Origin: Dethiosulfatibacter sp.
GTDB taxonomy: Bacteria; Bacillota_A; Clostridia; Tissierellales; Dethiosulfatibacteraceae
Length of the DNA stretch: 21,066 bases
NCBI GenBank assembly: GCA_019084435.1
Contig: JAHRFV010000227.1
Coordinates: 1 to 21,066, forward strand
Reading direction: 5' to 3'
How positions within the stretch are numbered: position 1 is the stretch's first letter; each line of letters starts with the position of its first letter. Made by a program: the position numbers and the translations under genes. The notes beneath the pieces are model-generated. The model did not search any database. It saw only the letters and a list, made by a program, of their open reading frames with translations, and was not told where the DNA came from. Positions 1-7,788 of the stretch are shown here, piece after piece.

Positions 1-142
1 CTACATTGTAGGTGCCATAAACGCCTGTGAAAAATTTGCAGTTTTTTCAGAGGCTTGTTTAGGTGTAAGACTTTTTTTGCTTTTTGATCCTTTTGGTGTC
101 GATTTATTCAAATTTGTGACTTGACATATTACCGCTAGACTC

Positions 143-754
143 TCACTTATAGAATCCTTTTCTTAGGGTTTCTATGTATTTATCGACTTCTATCGACATT
201 TGATCAACATCTATTTCCTCTCCAACTCTTATTTTGTTGAAGTAGTCTTCTCCCATTTTCTCAAAAGTCCAAATCAGAATACTCATTGCTACCTTAATGT
301 CAATATCCTCTCTGAACAGCGAAAAATCAATATTTTCCGAGTATACTTTCTCATAGATGTTGGGTACATATGCTTCATATATCGCCTTCAGTTCCTCTAT
401 GGAGTTATAGGAATTGATTCTCTTTGTGAACCCAATAAGATGAGGATATTTGCGAAGGATTTCCAGCTTGATCAGCGTTATCTCGCTCACGCGTTTCAGT
501 AAATCAGGTTCCTCCCAGTTGACTTTCTCAACAATTGCGTTGGCTATCTCCTTAACGGAAAATATCTTCAAATAGTCAAACAGCGTTTTTTTGCTTTTGA
601 AATAATTGAACAGTGAGCCTTTTGATATACCTGCTTTTTTTACAATTCTGTTGGTCGACGCTTGCTCGTAGGTATTTTTACTGAACTCTTCCATCGCGCT
701 GTTGATTATGCTTATTTTCCTTTTTTCATCTATTTTTAAAAGACTATCTTCCAA
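143..754 (-). CDS. TetR/AcrR-family transcriptional regulator
   Basis: A 203-residue TetR-type repressor. Seen: an N-terminal helix-turn-helix at about residues 12-55 with the family pattern (STNRIVKKAGISKGSLFNYF, then K-K-LF), followed by an all-helical ligand-binding half of normal length. The start is TTG at 752-754, chosen because a GAGGTG ribosome binding site lies 5 nt upstream and no better ATG exists. It is the second gene after the membrane-fusion protein, 20 nt downstream, so the two form an operon. Inferred: it represses its own operon by binding the 21-bp palindrome just below the promoter -10 (2020-2040). Regulators of this kind usually answer a toxic small molecule exported by the linked pump; the ligand cannot be read from the sequence. 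Confidence 0.9.
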   Translation of the reverse strand: MEDSLLKIDEKRKISIINSAMEEFSKNTYEQASTNRIVKKAGISKGSLFNYFKSKKTLFDYLKIFSVKEIANAIVEKVNWEEPDLLKRVSEITLIKLEILRKYPHLIGFTKRINSYNSIEELKAIYEAYVPNIYEKVYSENIDFSLFREDIDIKVAMSILIWTFEKMGEDYFNKIRVGEEIDVDQMSIEVDKYIETLRKGFYK

Positions 755-774
755 GGTGGCACCTCACAGGTTCA

Positions 775-1977
775 TCAATTTTCCTCATAATTCAAAATAA
801 CCTTTTCTCCTTCATTTAATCCCTCTATTATCTCGATGTGATTATTGTTTTCTATTCCCGTTATGACTTCTCTTTCAACCGATTTTCCATCCTCCAGTAC
901 CCTGACATACTTTTTCATGTCTTTTTCATATATGGCTTCTTCCGGTATAAACAATGCTTCCCTTGATTCTTCAATCATCACTTTGGTATCGACCTTCAGT
1001 CCAAAGGATAGGTCTTTTCCTGACTCTGTTAATCTTATCTCAACCGTCTGTCGGTTTTCTTCTACGCCCAGTTCTGAAAATGTTGTGAACGCTTTTGGAT
1101 AGATTTTCCCAACAGTCAGTTTTTCAATAACAATTCCTAAATCATGATCATTAACTATCGCATTCATACCTGGTCTTATATTCAATGCATCCACAACCAT
1201 AAAATCAATTAAAACGGTTTTATTCAACGGATCCTGAATTTCAAGAATTTTCATTCCACCGGAGGGAATATCGCCTTCAAATGTGTTCAATTCTGTTATG
1301 ACACCATCAAAATCAGCATAAATAATGGAATTCTCCTTGTTTCTTTCTAGGCTTTCCAATGTTAGAAGAAGAACATCAATTTCGGATTCATATTTTGTTT
1401 TCATGTTTTCGGACAGATCTTTTACCAGTAGATTATAGCTGTTTTGTGCTGTGGCAAGTCTGCTTCTGAGCTGATCCAGATTATTAACAGCCTGTTCTAA
1501 TTCAATGGCTGTCGCAACCTCGTTCTTGTATAACTCTTCTATTCTTTTCTTATGCTCTTCTGCCAAGCTGATACTGTTTCTGATATTCGATATCTCTATT
1601 TTAACGCTGTTGATGCTTTCAAAATCCGCTCCTGATAAGGCTTCTGCATAGGTAGCTTCCATGGCATCTATCTGTTTTTTGACCTTTTGAATCTCAAGAT
1701 CCATTGTATCTTCAAATTTCAATAGAAGCTGTCCTTGCTTTACCTGTTCTCCAAGTTCCACCTCGATCTTCTCAACTCTGTTGACGCTGTTTCCATAATA
1801 GCGCCTTATATTTTCAGAACTGATAGTTCCCACTTCTTCGACATACTTTTCTATTTCCCCTCTTGTCGCGTCAGCGGTATTGTATTTTGTGCCGATATTG
1901 CCGGTCGTCAGGATATAAAATATTCCTGCTGCCACAAGCGAAAGTATAACTAGTGCAATAATCAATTTCTTTTTCAT
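775..1977 (-). CDS. HlyD/MacA-like membrane-fusion (efflux adaptor) protein
   Basis: A 400-residue adaptor of the type that works with an ABC exporter in Gram-positive bacteria. Seen: one N-terminal membrane anchor (residues about 4-26), the first lipoyl half-motif (about 55-90, with VEKIEVELGEQVKQGQLLLKF), a long charged coiled-coil hairpin (about 92-215), the second lipoyl half (about 217-245, DGVITELNTFEGD), then beta-barrel and membrane-proximal domains ending in the family-typical EGLNEGEKVIL. The ATG at 1975-1977 follows a GGAGGT site. It is the first gene of an operon with the TetR gene. Odd: no ATPase or permease gene lies in the operon within the window; these would have to lie beyond the left edge or elsewhere. 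The transport substrate is unknown. Confidence 0.88.
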   Translation of the reverse strand: MKKKLIIALVILSLVAAGIFYILTTGNIGTKYNTADATRGEIEKYVEEVGTISSENIRRYYGNSVNRVEKIEVELGEQVKQGQLLLKFEDTMDLEIQKVKKQIDAMEATYAEALSGADFESINSVKIEISNIRNSISLAEEHKKRIEELYKNEVATAIELEQAVNNLDQLRSRLATAQNSYNLLVKDLSENMKTKYESEIDVLLLTLESLERNKENSIIYADFDGVITELNTFEGDIPSGGMKILEIQDPLNKTVLIDFMVVDALNIRPGMNAIVNDHDLGIVIEKLTVGKIYPKAFTTFSELGVEENRQTVEIRLTESGKDLSFGLKVDTKVMIEESREALFIPEEAIYEKDMKKYVRVLEDGKSVEREVITGIENNNHIEIIEGLNEGEKVILNYEEN

Positions 1978-2019
1978 AATTACCTCCGATTTATACCGTT
2001 CGATTTCAACTTTATAGCC

Positions 2020-2071
2020 AATTGACCAATGTGGTCAATTTAATTATACCTCTCTCAATTTTTGTAGTCAA
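2020..2071 (-). promoter_or_regulatory. Promoter and palindromic operator of the efflux adaptor/TetR operon
   Basis: Read on the minus strand, a -35 box TTGACT (2066-2071), a 17-bp spacer and a perfect -10 TATAAT (2043-2048) form a textbook sigma-A promoter. Immediately downstream, 2020-2040 is a perfect inverted repeat: 9-bp arms AATTGACCA and TGGTCAATT around a 3-bp centre. A dyad covering the transcription start is where TetR proteins bind, so autorepression by the regulator at 143-754 is a reasonable inference. Confidence 0.85.
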
Positions 2072-2155
2072 TACTAATAACGATCTAAGCTGTATTGTGA
2101 AAAGAACGAACCATCAAATTGAACTCTGATTACTCATCTAGCGTTAAACTTGCAG

Positions 2156-2203
2156 CTACATATATTCAATGATTTTCGTTTTTTGCTCATTGGTCATTTG
2201 CAT
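2156..2203 (-). pseudogene. Possible recombinase-type HTH N-terminal scrap
   Basis: A 15-codon open frame, MQMTNEQKTKIIEYM then TAG, with a GAGG site upstream. Its beginning resembles the N-terminus of small helix-turn-helix proteins associated with site-specific recombinases, which often begin MTNEQK-K-I. It stops abruptly and nothing downstream continues it. It is either a truncated relic or chance; the call is weak. Confidence 0.25.
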
Positions 2204-2279
2204 TACCTCAAATCCTTTGATTGGTATCTAGTATTGCGATAGAAATCTTGAGAAGTCAAGTATGTTAGCCTATAATGAG

Positions 2280-2894
2280 TTATCTGACTTTGCGGAATAA
2301 ATAGTTTTCAGCTGTTAGCTTATATTTCGGTCCTTTCATCTTCTCTTTGACTTTGACCAAATCAACATTTTTACTCCTCGGCAATACAAAATAATCATCC
2401 AGCTTGGTATCGATGATTCTACTATTCTTACCTATGACTCCAATGAACTCAAAATCATCATCACATCTGGCTAAAGTGGCATCTCCATGACTATCATTGC
2501 ACAACAAAATGCCACCCGTATTTAAATACTTTTTCGCTGCTTGCCCAACAAAGCCTGCATATTGAGAAATGATCAAATCAACAGGTTCAGCATCTAATTC
2601 TTCTGTATAGTCTTGACCCATGAAAACTATGTCACAAGGCTTCTCATACTCTTTATTCTCAGTGAGATATTCTTTTATCATTTCCATGTTTTTAAAGAAA
2701 TTAATCGCTCCTTTGAAGTTATCAACATAAACTACCTTAGGTATAACCAAAGATGGTGCAATATCAATATGGCTTCCTGGATACAGAGCACTTGCTACGG
2801 CATACCTCTTAGCAACTACTCTGTAGAGTTTTGTTCTATTGCCTATCTTGTCTCGATATTCATAATACTCCTCAATGATATTTCTACTTCTCAA
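2280..2894 (-). CDS. Uncharacterised SAM-methyltransferase-like protein
   Basis: A 204-residue soluble protein. Seen: a segment with the layout of a class I SAM-methyltransferase nucleotide site, ALYPGSHIDIAPSLVIP near residues 36-52 followed by a strand ending in acid (VVYVD, 54-58), then later strands (CDIVFMG, VDLIISQYAGFV, GGILLCNDSHGDA at about 126-139). The usual GxGxG loop is replaced by YPGS-HIDI, so catalytic activity is not assured. The start is TTG at 2892-2894, supported by a GAGGTGA site 7 nt upstream. It is monocistronic, with ~290 nt to the next gene upstream. Function is not known; I recognise the family pattern but not a characterised member. Confidence 0.6.
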   Translation of the reverse strand: MRSRNIIEEYYEYRDKIGNRTKLYRVVAKRYAVASALYPGSHIDIAPSLVIPKVVYVDNFKGAINFFKNMEMIKEYLTENKEYEKPCDIVFMGQDYTEELDAEPVDLIISQYAGFVGQAAKKYLNTGGILLCNDSHGDATLARCDDDFEFIGVIGKNSRIIDTKLDDYFVLPRSKNVDLVKVKEKMKGPKYKLTAENYLFRKVR

Positions 2895-3184
2895 AATACT
2901 TCACCTCAACCCTTGTATTTCTAAGTCTACAAATTCACTATATCTACCCAACTTATGCTACTTATTTTAACCAGAATATTCACTCAAGGTTACTTTATTA
3001 TTTAAATATTTGATTTTAACGTAAAGTATAAGATATTTCCAAATAGTTATCAATGTAAACATATTAACAATAAAAAAATCCCTGAAAACACCATAGATAC
3101 AGCGTTAACAAAGGCTTTTACTTCCTACACTTCTACTTTTATGAAATTGTGAAGTTAGTAAATCTGAAGTATTATGGTAATTAA
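2895..3184. other. Intergenic AT-rich stretch, no gene seen
   Basis: No open frame with a ribosome binding site is visible on either strand. The minus strand has runs of T around 3070-3080 downstream of the GNAT gene, but no clear GC stem before them. The segment probably holds the promoter of the methyltransferase-like gene, which I could not place. Confidence 0.4.
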
Positions 3185-3637
3185 TTATAATCTATAAATA
3201 AGTTTAGGAGTTTTATTTCCCTTTGATATTAATGAATCTACTTGACTAAAAACAGTTGCTCCCAATCTCAAATAGAATCCTCTTGCATCTGGACTAGTTA
3301 TAATTGTAAATTCTCTAATACCTAGTTTTTTACATTCTTCAAGAGCATGATTCCATAGCATTATGCCATATCCTTTTCCAATATACGTAGGTTCTATAAA
3401 TAGATATTCTAATGAGACCTCATCATTATTTAGCAATATTCCATAAAACCCGATTATAATTTCATTGTCCTTAAGAATATAAGTTGGATTATTCAATATA
3501 AATTCTTCAGTAATTAAGTATATTTTTTTGAATTTATCCATAAAATCGGAACCATAGCCCCAATAAGATTCAGATCTGATTTCTAGACTAGCTAATAAAT
3601 TTGTGTCCTTTGGCGATGCGCTCACTATTGTGTACAT
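3185..3637 (-). CDS. GNAT-family N-acetyltransferase
   Basis: A 150-residue single-domain GNAT enzyme, which would transfer an acetyl group from acetyl-CoA to an amine. Seen: the beta4/motif A region EYLFIEPTYIGKGYG (about 77-91), whose IGKGYG matches the R/Q-x-x-G-x-G/A pyrophosphate-binding loop, and the later DARGFYLRLGA (about 118-128), the usual xxxFYxxxGF element. Length is normal for the family. The ATG at 3635-3637 follows AGGAGA. Its ribosome binding site lies inside the last codons of the upstream DUF1835 remnant, whose stop is 3 nt before this ATG, so translation is probably coupled to that relic. The substrate is unknown. Confidence 0.82.
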   Translation of the reverse strand: MYTIVSASPKDTNLLASLEIRSESYWGYGSDFMDKFKKIYLITEEFILNNPTYILKDNEIIIGFYGILLNNDEVSLEYLFIEPTYIGKGYGIMLWNHALEECKKLGIREFTIITSPDARGFYLRLGATVFSQVDSLISKGNKTPKLIYRL

Positions 3638-3640
3638 TGG

Positions 3641-3730
3641 TTAACATCTCCTGTTAAAAAAATTATTATCAATATACTGAGCAACTTTTAGACTTCCACA
3701 GGCACTATCGCTGAATACTATATCTATCAT
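3641..3730 (-). pseudogene. Truncated DUF1835-domain protein (29-codon N-terminal remnant)
   Basis: An ATG at 3728-3730 preceded by a good GGAGGA site opens a 29-codon frame beginning MIDIVFSDSACGSLK-VAQ. That is the characteristic N-terminus of DUF1835 proteins, which are normally several hundred residues long. The similarity ends after about 18 residues, and the frame closes with TAA at 3641-3643, directly before the GNAT ATG. The rest of the gene is absent. The intact ribosome binding site suggests it is still translated as a leader for the GNAT gene. Function of DUF1835 is not established. Confidence 0.6.
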
Positions 3731-3926
3731 AACCATTATCCTCCAGTAAAAGTATCCGTGATTTAGAACCCGTCTTAAAACCAGATCTCAAATCACAAAA
3801 ACCCTTATATATAAACAATCAACTCAAATTCTTGTCGTGTGTTAATGAAATTATAAAATCATCCCATAAATTCATTATTAATCTCATCTTCAAGATTATT
3901 ATTAGAGAATAATATCTAAGATATAG

Positions 3927-6152
3927 TTAATCCAACAAATTATCAATAAAACTAAAATGCTGTTCTGGTATGCCAAAGAAGTATCCTTGTCCAAAATCAA
4001 TGTCCATTTCCTTCAGCATCTCCATAATTTCCTTTCTTTCTACAAATTCAGCTACCGTATTGATATTAAACGCCTTGGCCATACTTATAATAGACTTCAC
4101 AATATGATGGCTCTCCATATTAGTATCGATGTCTCTAATAAATGATCCGTCTATTTTTAAGTAATTTGCCGGAATATGCTTAATATAATTCATAGACGAA
4201 AACCCTGTACCAAAATCATCAATAGAAAACTTAAATCCTAAGTTCCTATACTTGCGAACAATCTCTATCAATTTGTCCATTTCATAAATGTTATAGGTTT
4301 CAGTAATTTCGAATGTTATATTAGAATGCTTTATGTTCAATGCATCAATTCTCACCAATACTTTTTCTATGAATGTTTCATCACGAAGACTCTTTCCTGA
4401 AATATTGATAGATAATTCAACAACATCGTTCTTATCGTTACTCTTTTTATAATCTAAAGCCTTGAATATAACAATTAAATCGATCGTATTTATCAAGTTA
4501 TACTTTTCTGCGATAACAATAAAAGGATATGGTGATAGAAAACTATTTCCTTCTTGAATCCTCATTAATACTTCAAACTTATCGACTGTTCCAGATTTCA
4601 TATCGTGTATTGGCTGAAAGAACGGGACGATTCTATCTTCCTCTACTGCTTTTAAGAGCTTATCTTTTAATTCAATCTCTGAGTTTTTTTGATCTGATAA
4701 TTCATTGAAATTATTGCATATCAAAGGACTATCCGCTCCTGATTTCTTGTATTCAGTAAACAGTTTTTCAACAAATTCAAGTTCTTGTTCAATTTCTCTC
4801 TTAGCATCAAGATTTAATGTTGTTAGCCCTAAAAAGGTATACAAATGCAATTCTGTATCCTTTAGTACCAACGGTAAATTATTCAATTCCCTGTCCATAT
4901 TATTAGTGAGTTCAACTGCATTATTCCAATCATCATTATAAAAGAGAACCATGAAATTCATATTTTTAGTTGTTATCAAATTACCATGTTTTTTAACTAA
5001 ACTCTGTAGTGTCTTACTGTATTTATTTAATACCAAGTCACCGCCTCTTATGCCATATTTATCATTTATAGACGAAAGGTTGCGCAGGTCAATGAATAGT
5101 AAAATACAAGCGCCCTCTTTATTCTGTCTATTCCTAACTATTTTTTGAATCATTTTTGTATTATCAGTTCGCGTAATAGGGTCTTTTGAGTATGACCAGA
5201 CTAATAAATAATATAAAAGTGCGCCAAAAAATATTATCAATAGTAGACTAACCAAGACAACTAACAAACTGTATTCCATAGTATTACTTATGATTTCAGT
5301 GGAATCAAAAGCGCTTACCACTGTCCATTGTAGCGTTGGAATTTTATTAAATACTGCATAAACCACTTTGTTGTTACGGTTTGTATATTCAAGAAAACCC
5401 TTATCCAATTTTGAAAAATAATCATTCCAGATTCTTTGATAGGTACTACTCATGTTCTCATTTTCAATGTTCATATCTTCAAGCTGTTGAACAGTGATAT
5501 TTGGTAGAGATACTCCTAGAAGTTCTTCAGCCGGATGTAGAATAACAGAACCCTGTGAATCAAGATAATAATTATAAGTGTTTCTCCATGTGGTTATACC
5601 TGCCAACTCGTTATATAAAGTGCCTAAAAAAACATCAACCGCCAATACTCCTTTAAGTTGTGTTCCGTTACAAACTGCATATGATATGGTAAGCACTGCT
5701 TTGTCTTTTCTTACATCCCTATAAACATCACTGATAACGACCTCAGTAGATTTTACAGCATTAATATACCATGGTCTTTGCCTTAAATCCACGCCTATAT
5801 CTGTAATGCTTAAATAGCCTGAGGAGTTCACACCGCTACCATCGGATTCACTAAGAAAATATATGCTGCTGATAGATCCTTTTTTTTGGTTTATAAGCTT
5901 AAAATGTTCAGCCAATTCAGATGATGTTAAGTCATAACTAGATAACATTACAGCGTGACTTTCTATCAATACGATAATATCATTGATCACGCTTTCAATC
6001 CAGTCCGTATACTCCAAGACGTTTTCATTCAAATCCAACTTTATTTCTGACAAGTATGAATCCTTATAATTTTTTGTTAAATAAAAACCAATTGATGCTG
6101 TAACTGTTACAACAAGAACCATTGTTATGATAAATGAACGCATTCCCTTCAT
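3927..6152 (-). CDS. Membrane dCache-GGDEF(degenerate)-EAL cyclic di-GMP phosphodiesterase
   Basis: A 741-residue membrane sensor predicted to hydrolyse cyclic di-GMP to pGpG. Seen, numbered from the chosen start: TM helix 7-26, a large extracytoplasmic dCache sensor about 30-290 (with the DLRQRPWY-x-x-A signature near 123-132), TM helix 294-318, a GGDEF domain about 341-470, and an EAL domain about 494-736. The GGDEF motif is replaced by KNMNF (396-400), so cyclase activity is very unlikely. The EAL residues are all present: EVL at 527-529, N583, E615, DDFGTG 645-650, K666, AEFVE and QGYFF. I start at ATG 6150-6152, 8 nt after GAGGTGA, rather than the GTG four codons upstream, which overlaps that ribosome site. 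A cyclic di-GMP riboswitch lies in its leader. Confidence 0.9.
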   Translation of the reverse strand: MKGMRSFIITMVLVVTVTASIGFYLTKNYKDSYLSEIKLDLNENVLEYTDWIESVINDIIVLIESHAVMLSSYDLTSSELAEHFKLINQKKGSISSIYFLSESDGSGVNSSGYLSITDIGVDLRQRPWYINAVKSTEVVISDVYRDVRKDKAVLTISYAVCNGTQLKGVLAVDVFLGTLYNELAGITTWRNTYNYYLDSQGSVILHPAEELLGVSLPNITVQQLEDMNIENENMSSTYQRIWNDYFSKLDKGFLEYTNRNNKVVYAVFNKIPTLQWTVVSAFDSTEIISNTMEYSLLVVLVSLLLIIFFGALLYYLLVWSYSKDPITRTDNTKMIQKIVRNRQNKEGACILLFIDLRNLSSINDKYGIRGGDLVLNKYSKTLQSLVKKHGNLITTKNMNFMVLFYNDDWNNAVELTNNMDRELNNLPLVLKDTELHLYTFLGLTTLNLDAKREIEQELEFVEKLFTEYKKSGADSPLICNNFNELSDQKNSEIELKDKLLKAVEEDRIVPFFQPIHDMKSGTVDKFEVLMRIQEGNSFLSPYPFIVIAEKYNLINTIDLIVIFKALDYKKSNDKNDVVELSINISGKSLRDETFIEKVLVRIDALNIKHSNITFEITETYNIYEMDKLIEIVRKYRNLGFKFSIDDFGTGFSSMNYIKHIPANYLKIDGSFIRDIDTNMESHHIVKSIISMAKAFNINTVAEFVERKEIMEMLKEMDIDFGQGYFFGIPEQHFSFIDNLLD

Positions 6153-6251
6153 TTCAAGTATCACCTCACAGTTTGATTTGGACTCTAAACATTACTTGTC
6201 TCTTGAAATCTAAAAGTTTTAAACTCACACCAATACTCTTGGAATCAAAGA

Positions 6252-6272
6252 CACCTGAAACAAATTCAGGTG
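6252..6272 (-). terminator. Candidate terminator hairpin in the leader of the EAL gene
   Basis: Between riboswitch and gene the minus strand has perfect 8-bp arms, CACCTGAA and TTCAGGTG, around a 5-nt loop, followed by TCTTTGATT. The U-tract is weak. It is in the right place to be the riboswitch expression platform, but the alternative antiterminator pairing was not found by eye, so on/off polarity is not assigned. Confidence 0.45.
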
Positions 6273-6301
6273 CCCAATTAAAAATAGAATTATTCCATTT
6301 A

Positions 6302-6380
6302 TTAGGCAACCTGGCAGTCATAGAAAACTCGTTAGACCCATGGCTTTGCGTCCTTACCTTTCAGTAAGTTTGCCTTTGAC
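6302..6380 (-). promoter_or_regulatory. Cyclic di-GMP-I (GEMM-I) riboswitch, upstream of the EAL gene
   Basis: On the minus strand this leader matches the GEMM-I aptamer closely: AGGCAAACT at the 5' side, a GAAA tetraloop, then GGACGCAAAGCC and GGGTCTAA, a variable arm, and a closing GCCAGGTTGCCT whose TTGCCT pairs with the opening AGGCAA (P1). The guanine just before CAAAC is kept, as expected for cyclic di-GMP rather than cyclic GMP-AMP specificity. It ends ~150 nt before the phosphodiesterase start, so the messenger controls the enzyme that destroys it. Confidence 0.93.
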
Positions 6381-6603
6381 TATTTACATCTAACATAATT
6401 AAAAGATTATAAAGTTCCTTGCAATTATAATTATAGAACTCATATAATAAAATAACACAAAAACATACAATAATCAATCTTTCTATACAACTTTTATACA
6501 AATCACATCATAATGAACTATGGAATATACCTTTTCCGAGCGACGATAGAAGTCTTTTACATCCATGTGCTCAATATGCTAATATAAATGCGGCAAAGTC
6601 AGT

Positions 6604-7644
6604 CTAAATCTTGCTACGTTTACGCTGAAATTTGTTTTCATACATAACCCTGTCAGCTTCGTGGTAAGTTTCATCCAAGGATTGAGTTCTATTCTCGCAG
6701 ACTGCCAAACCCACAGACATCCCCAAGGGCAACCTTTTTTGCGTTTTATTATGCTCGGCAATTTCTTGATTAATTCTATCAATAATTTTCTGACCGGTTG
6801 ATAGACCGGTGCGGGGTAGCACAATGATAAATTCATCACCACCAACTCTTGCAATAAGATCACCACTACGAACAGCTTTTCTAAGTACTGAAGCACAATT
6901 TTGCAAAAATTTATCGCCGTACATATGGCCAAAGGTATCGTTAATCGTTTTTAGTCCATCCAGATCCACTGACATGATGGCAATCGGGTAATCGCGTGAA
7001 TCTTCAAGGCGCTTTATTTCATTGACAAAATAGCGGCGATTGTAAACTCCGGTGAGCTGATCGTGAAAGCTTAAATAATGAACTGATTCTAAGTTTCTGC
7101 TGTTTCTAAGGGCTACGGCAGCTATATCACCGAGATTAGAGACAAAATCTATGTCTCTCTGAGTAAATCCTCCTCTTTTGTTTGCTAGTCCAATTAAACC
7201 AATAGCCTGCTGCTCAATGATTAAAGGGGAAAACATGACATTGTCCAATCGCATATGGCCTTCAGGCATAAACTTTACCCAATGGCTGTCTGCAAAGCTA
7301 TTGTCATATACCCCTTTAAGTGATCGATAGGCTGTTTCCCTTAACCCTCTAATAGGCATGGGGAGATTTTCATCGACAGTACACATTAGACCTCCCGAGT
7401 CTAAGAACAACACTTCATTTTCTGATCCATCCGAACTCAAAAGTGCAACATAACCCGAGGTAGCGCCTGTAACTTTTTTACACAAAGCAAATATTTCTCC
7501 AGCAGATTGAGTAAATTCTTGCTGTGTTAATATAGCTTTGGCACTTTCTTTTAATGCTTCATTTTCAGCCATAATCAGTTTTAACTCTGCTGCCAGTTCT
7601 TGCTTGGTCATATCGTCTATCCGTTTGTGGTTCAATGCTCTCAC
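6604..7644 (-). CDS. Cytosolic GAF-GGDEF diguanylate cyclase
   Basis: A 346-residue soluble cyclase making cyclic di-GMP from two GTP. Seen: a short helical lead (14-42) likely to form a coiled coil, a GAF sensor domain about 45-182, and a GGDEF domain about 190-342. The active-site motif is intact (GGDEF 268-272, preceded by SVDLDGLKTIND with the metal aspartate). The inhibitory I-site RSGD (259-262) lies exactly five residues before it, so product inhibition is expected. There is no membrane segment. The GTG at 7642-7644 is the first in-frame start, but its ribosome site (AAAGG) is only 2 nt away, so the true start may be a few codons inside. It lies 144 nt downstream of the HD-GYP gene on the same strand and may be co-transcribed. 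Confidence 0.9.
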   Translation of the reverse strand: MRALNHKRIDDMTKQELAAELKLIMAENEALKESAKAILTQQEFTQSAGEIFALCKKVTGATSGYVALLSSDGSENEVLFLDSGGLMCTVDENLPMPIRGLRETAYRSLKGVYDNSFADSHWVKFMPEGHMRLDNVMFSPLIIEQQAIGLIGLANKRGGFTQRDIDFVSNLGDIAAVALRNSRNLESVHYLSFHDQLTGVYNRRYFVNEIKRLEDSRDYPIAIMSVDLDGLKTINDTFGHMYGDKFLQNCASVLRKAVRSGDLIARVGGDEFIIVLPRTGLSTGQKIIDRINQEIAEHNKTQKRLPLGMSVGLAVCENRTQSLDETYHEADRVMYENKFQRKRSKI

Positions 7645-7788
7645 AACCTTTCAAAATATATTTTACACTGCTTTGATCACCTGCAAATCAACTCAAAAGC
7701 CATAGAAGCTTTGTTTAATGCTTTTTATCATGTCTTGAAGAAGCAGGAGAAAATTAATTGATTTTGGCTTTCATTCTGTTAAGGCGGT

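Noticed and set aside
1..162. Open frames on both strands at the left edge (minus strand, ending STPKGSKSKKSLTPKQ and so on; plus strand, hydrophobic, ending at 124)
   Set aside because: Neither has a ribosome site or family similarity I can name, and the minus-strand one overlaps the end of the TetR gene. Mutual antisense frames in biased sequence are common.
3100..3160. Possible insertion-sequence end (TTCCTACACTTCTACTTTTATG)
   Set aside because: No second copy or inverted partner is present in the window, and no transposase fragment is adjacent.
6579..6932. 117-codon minus-strand frame at the end of the GAF-GGDEF gene
   Set aside because: Shadow frame inside the GGDEF coding region, without its own start signals.
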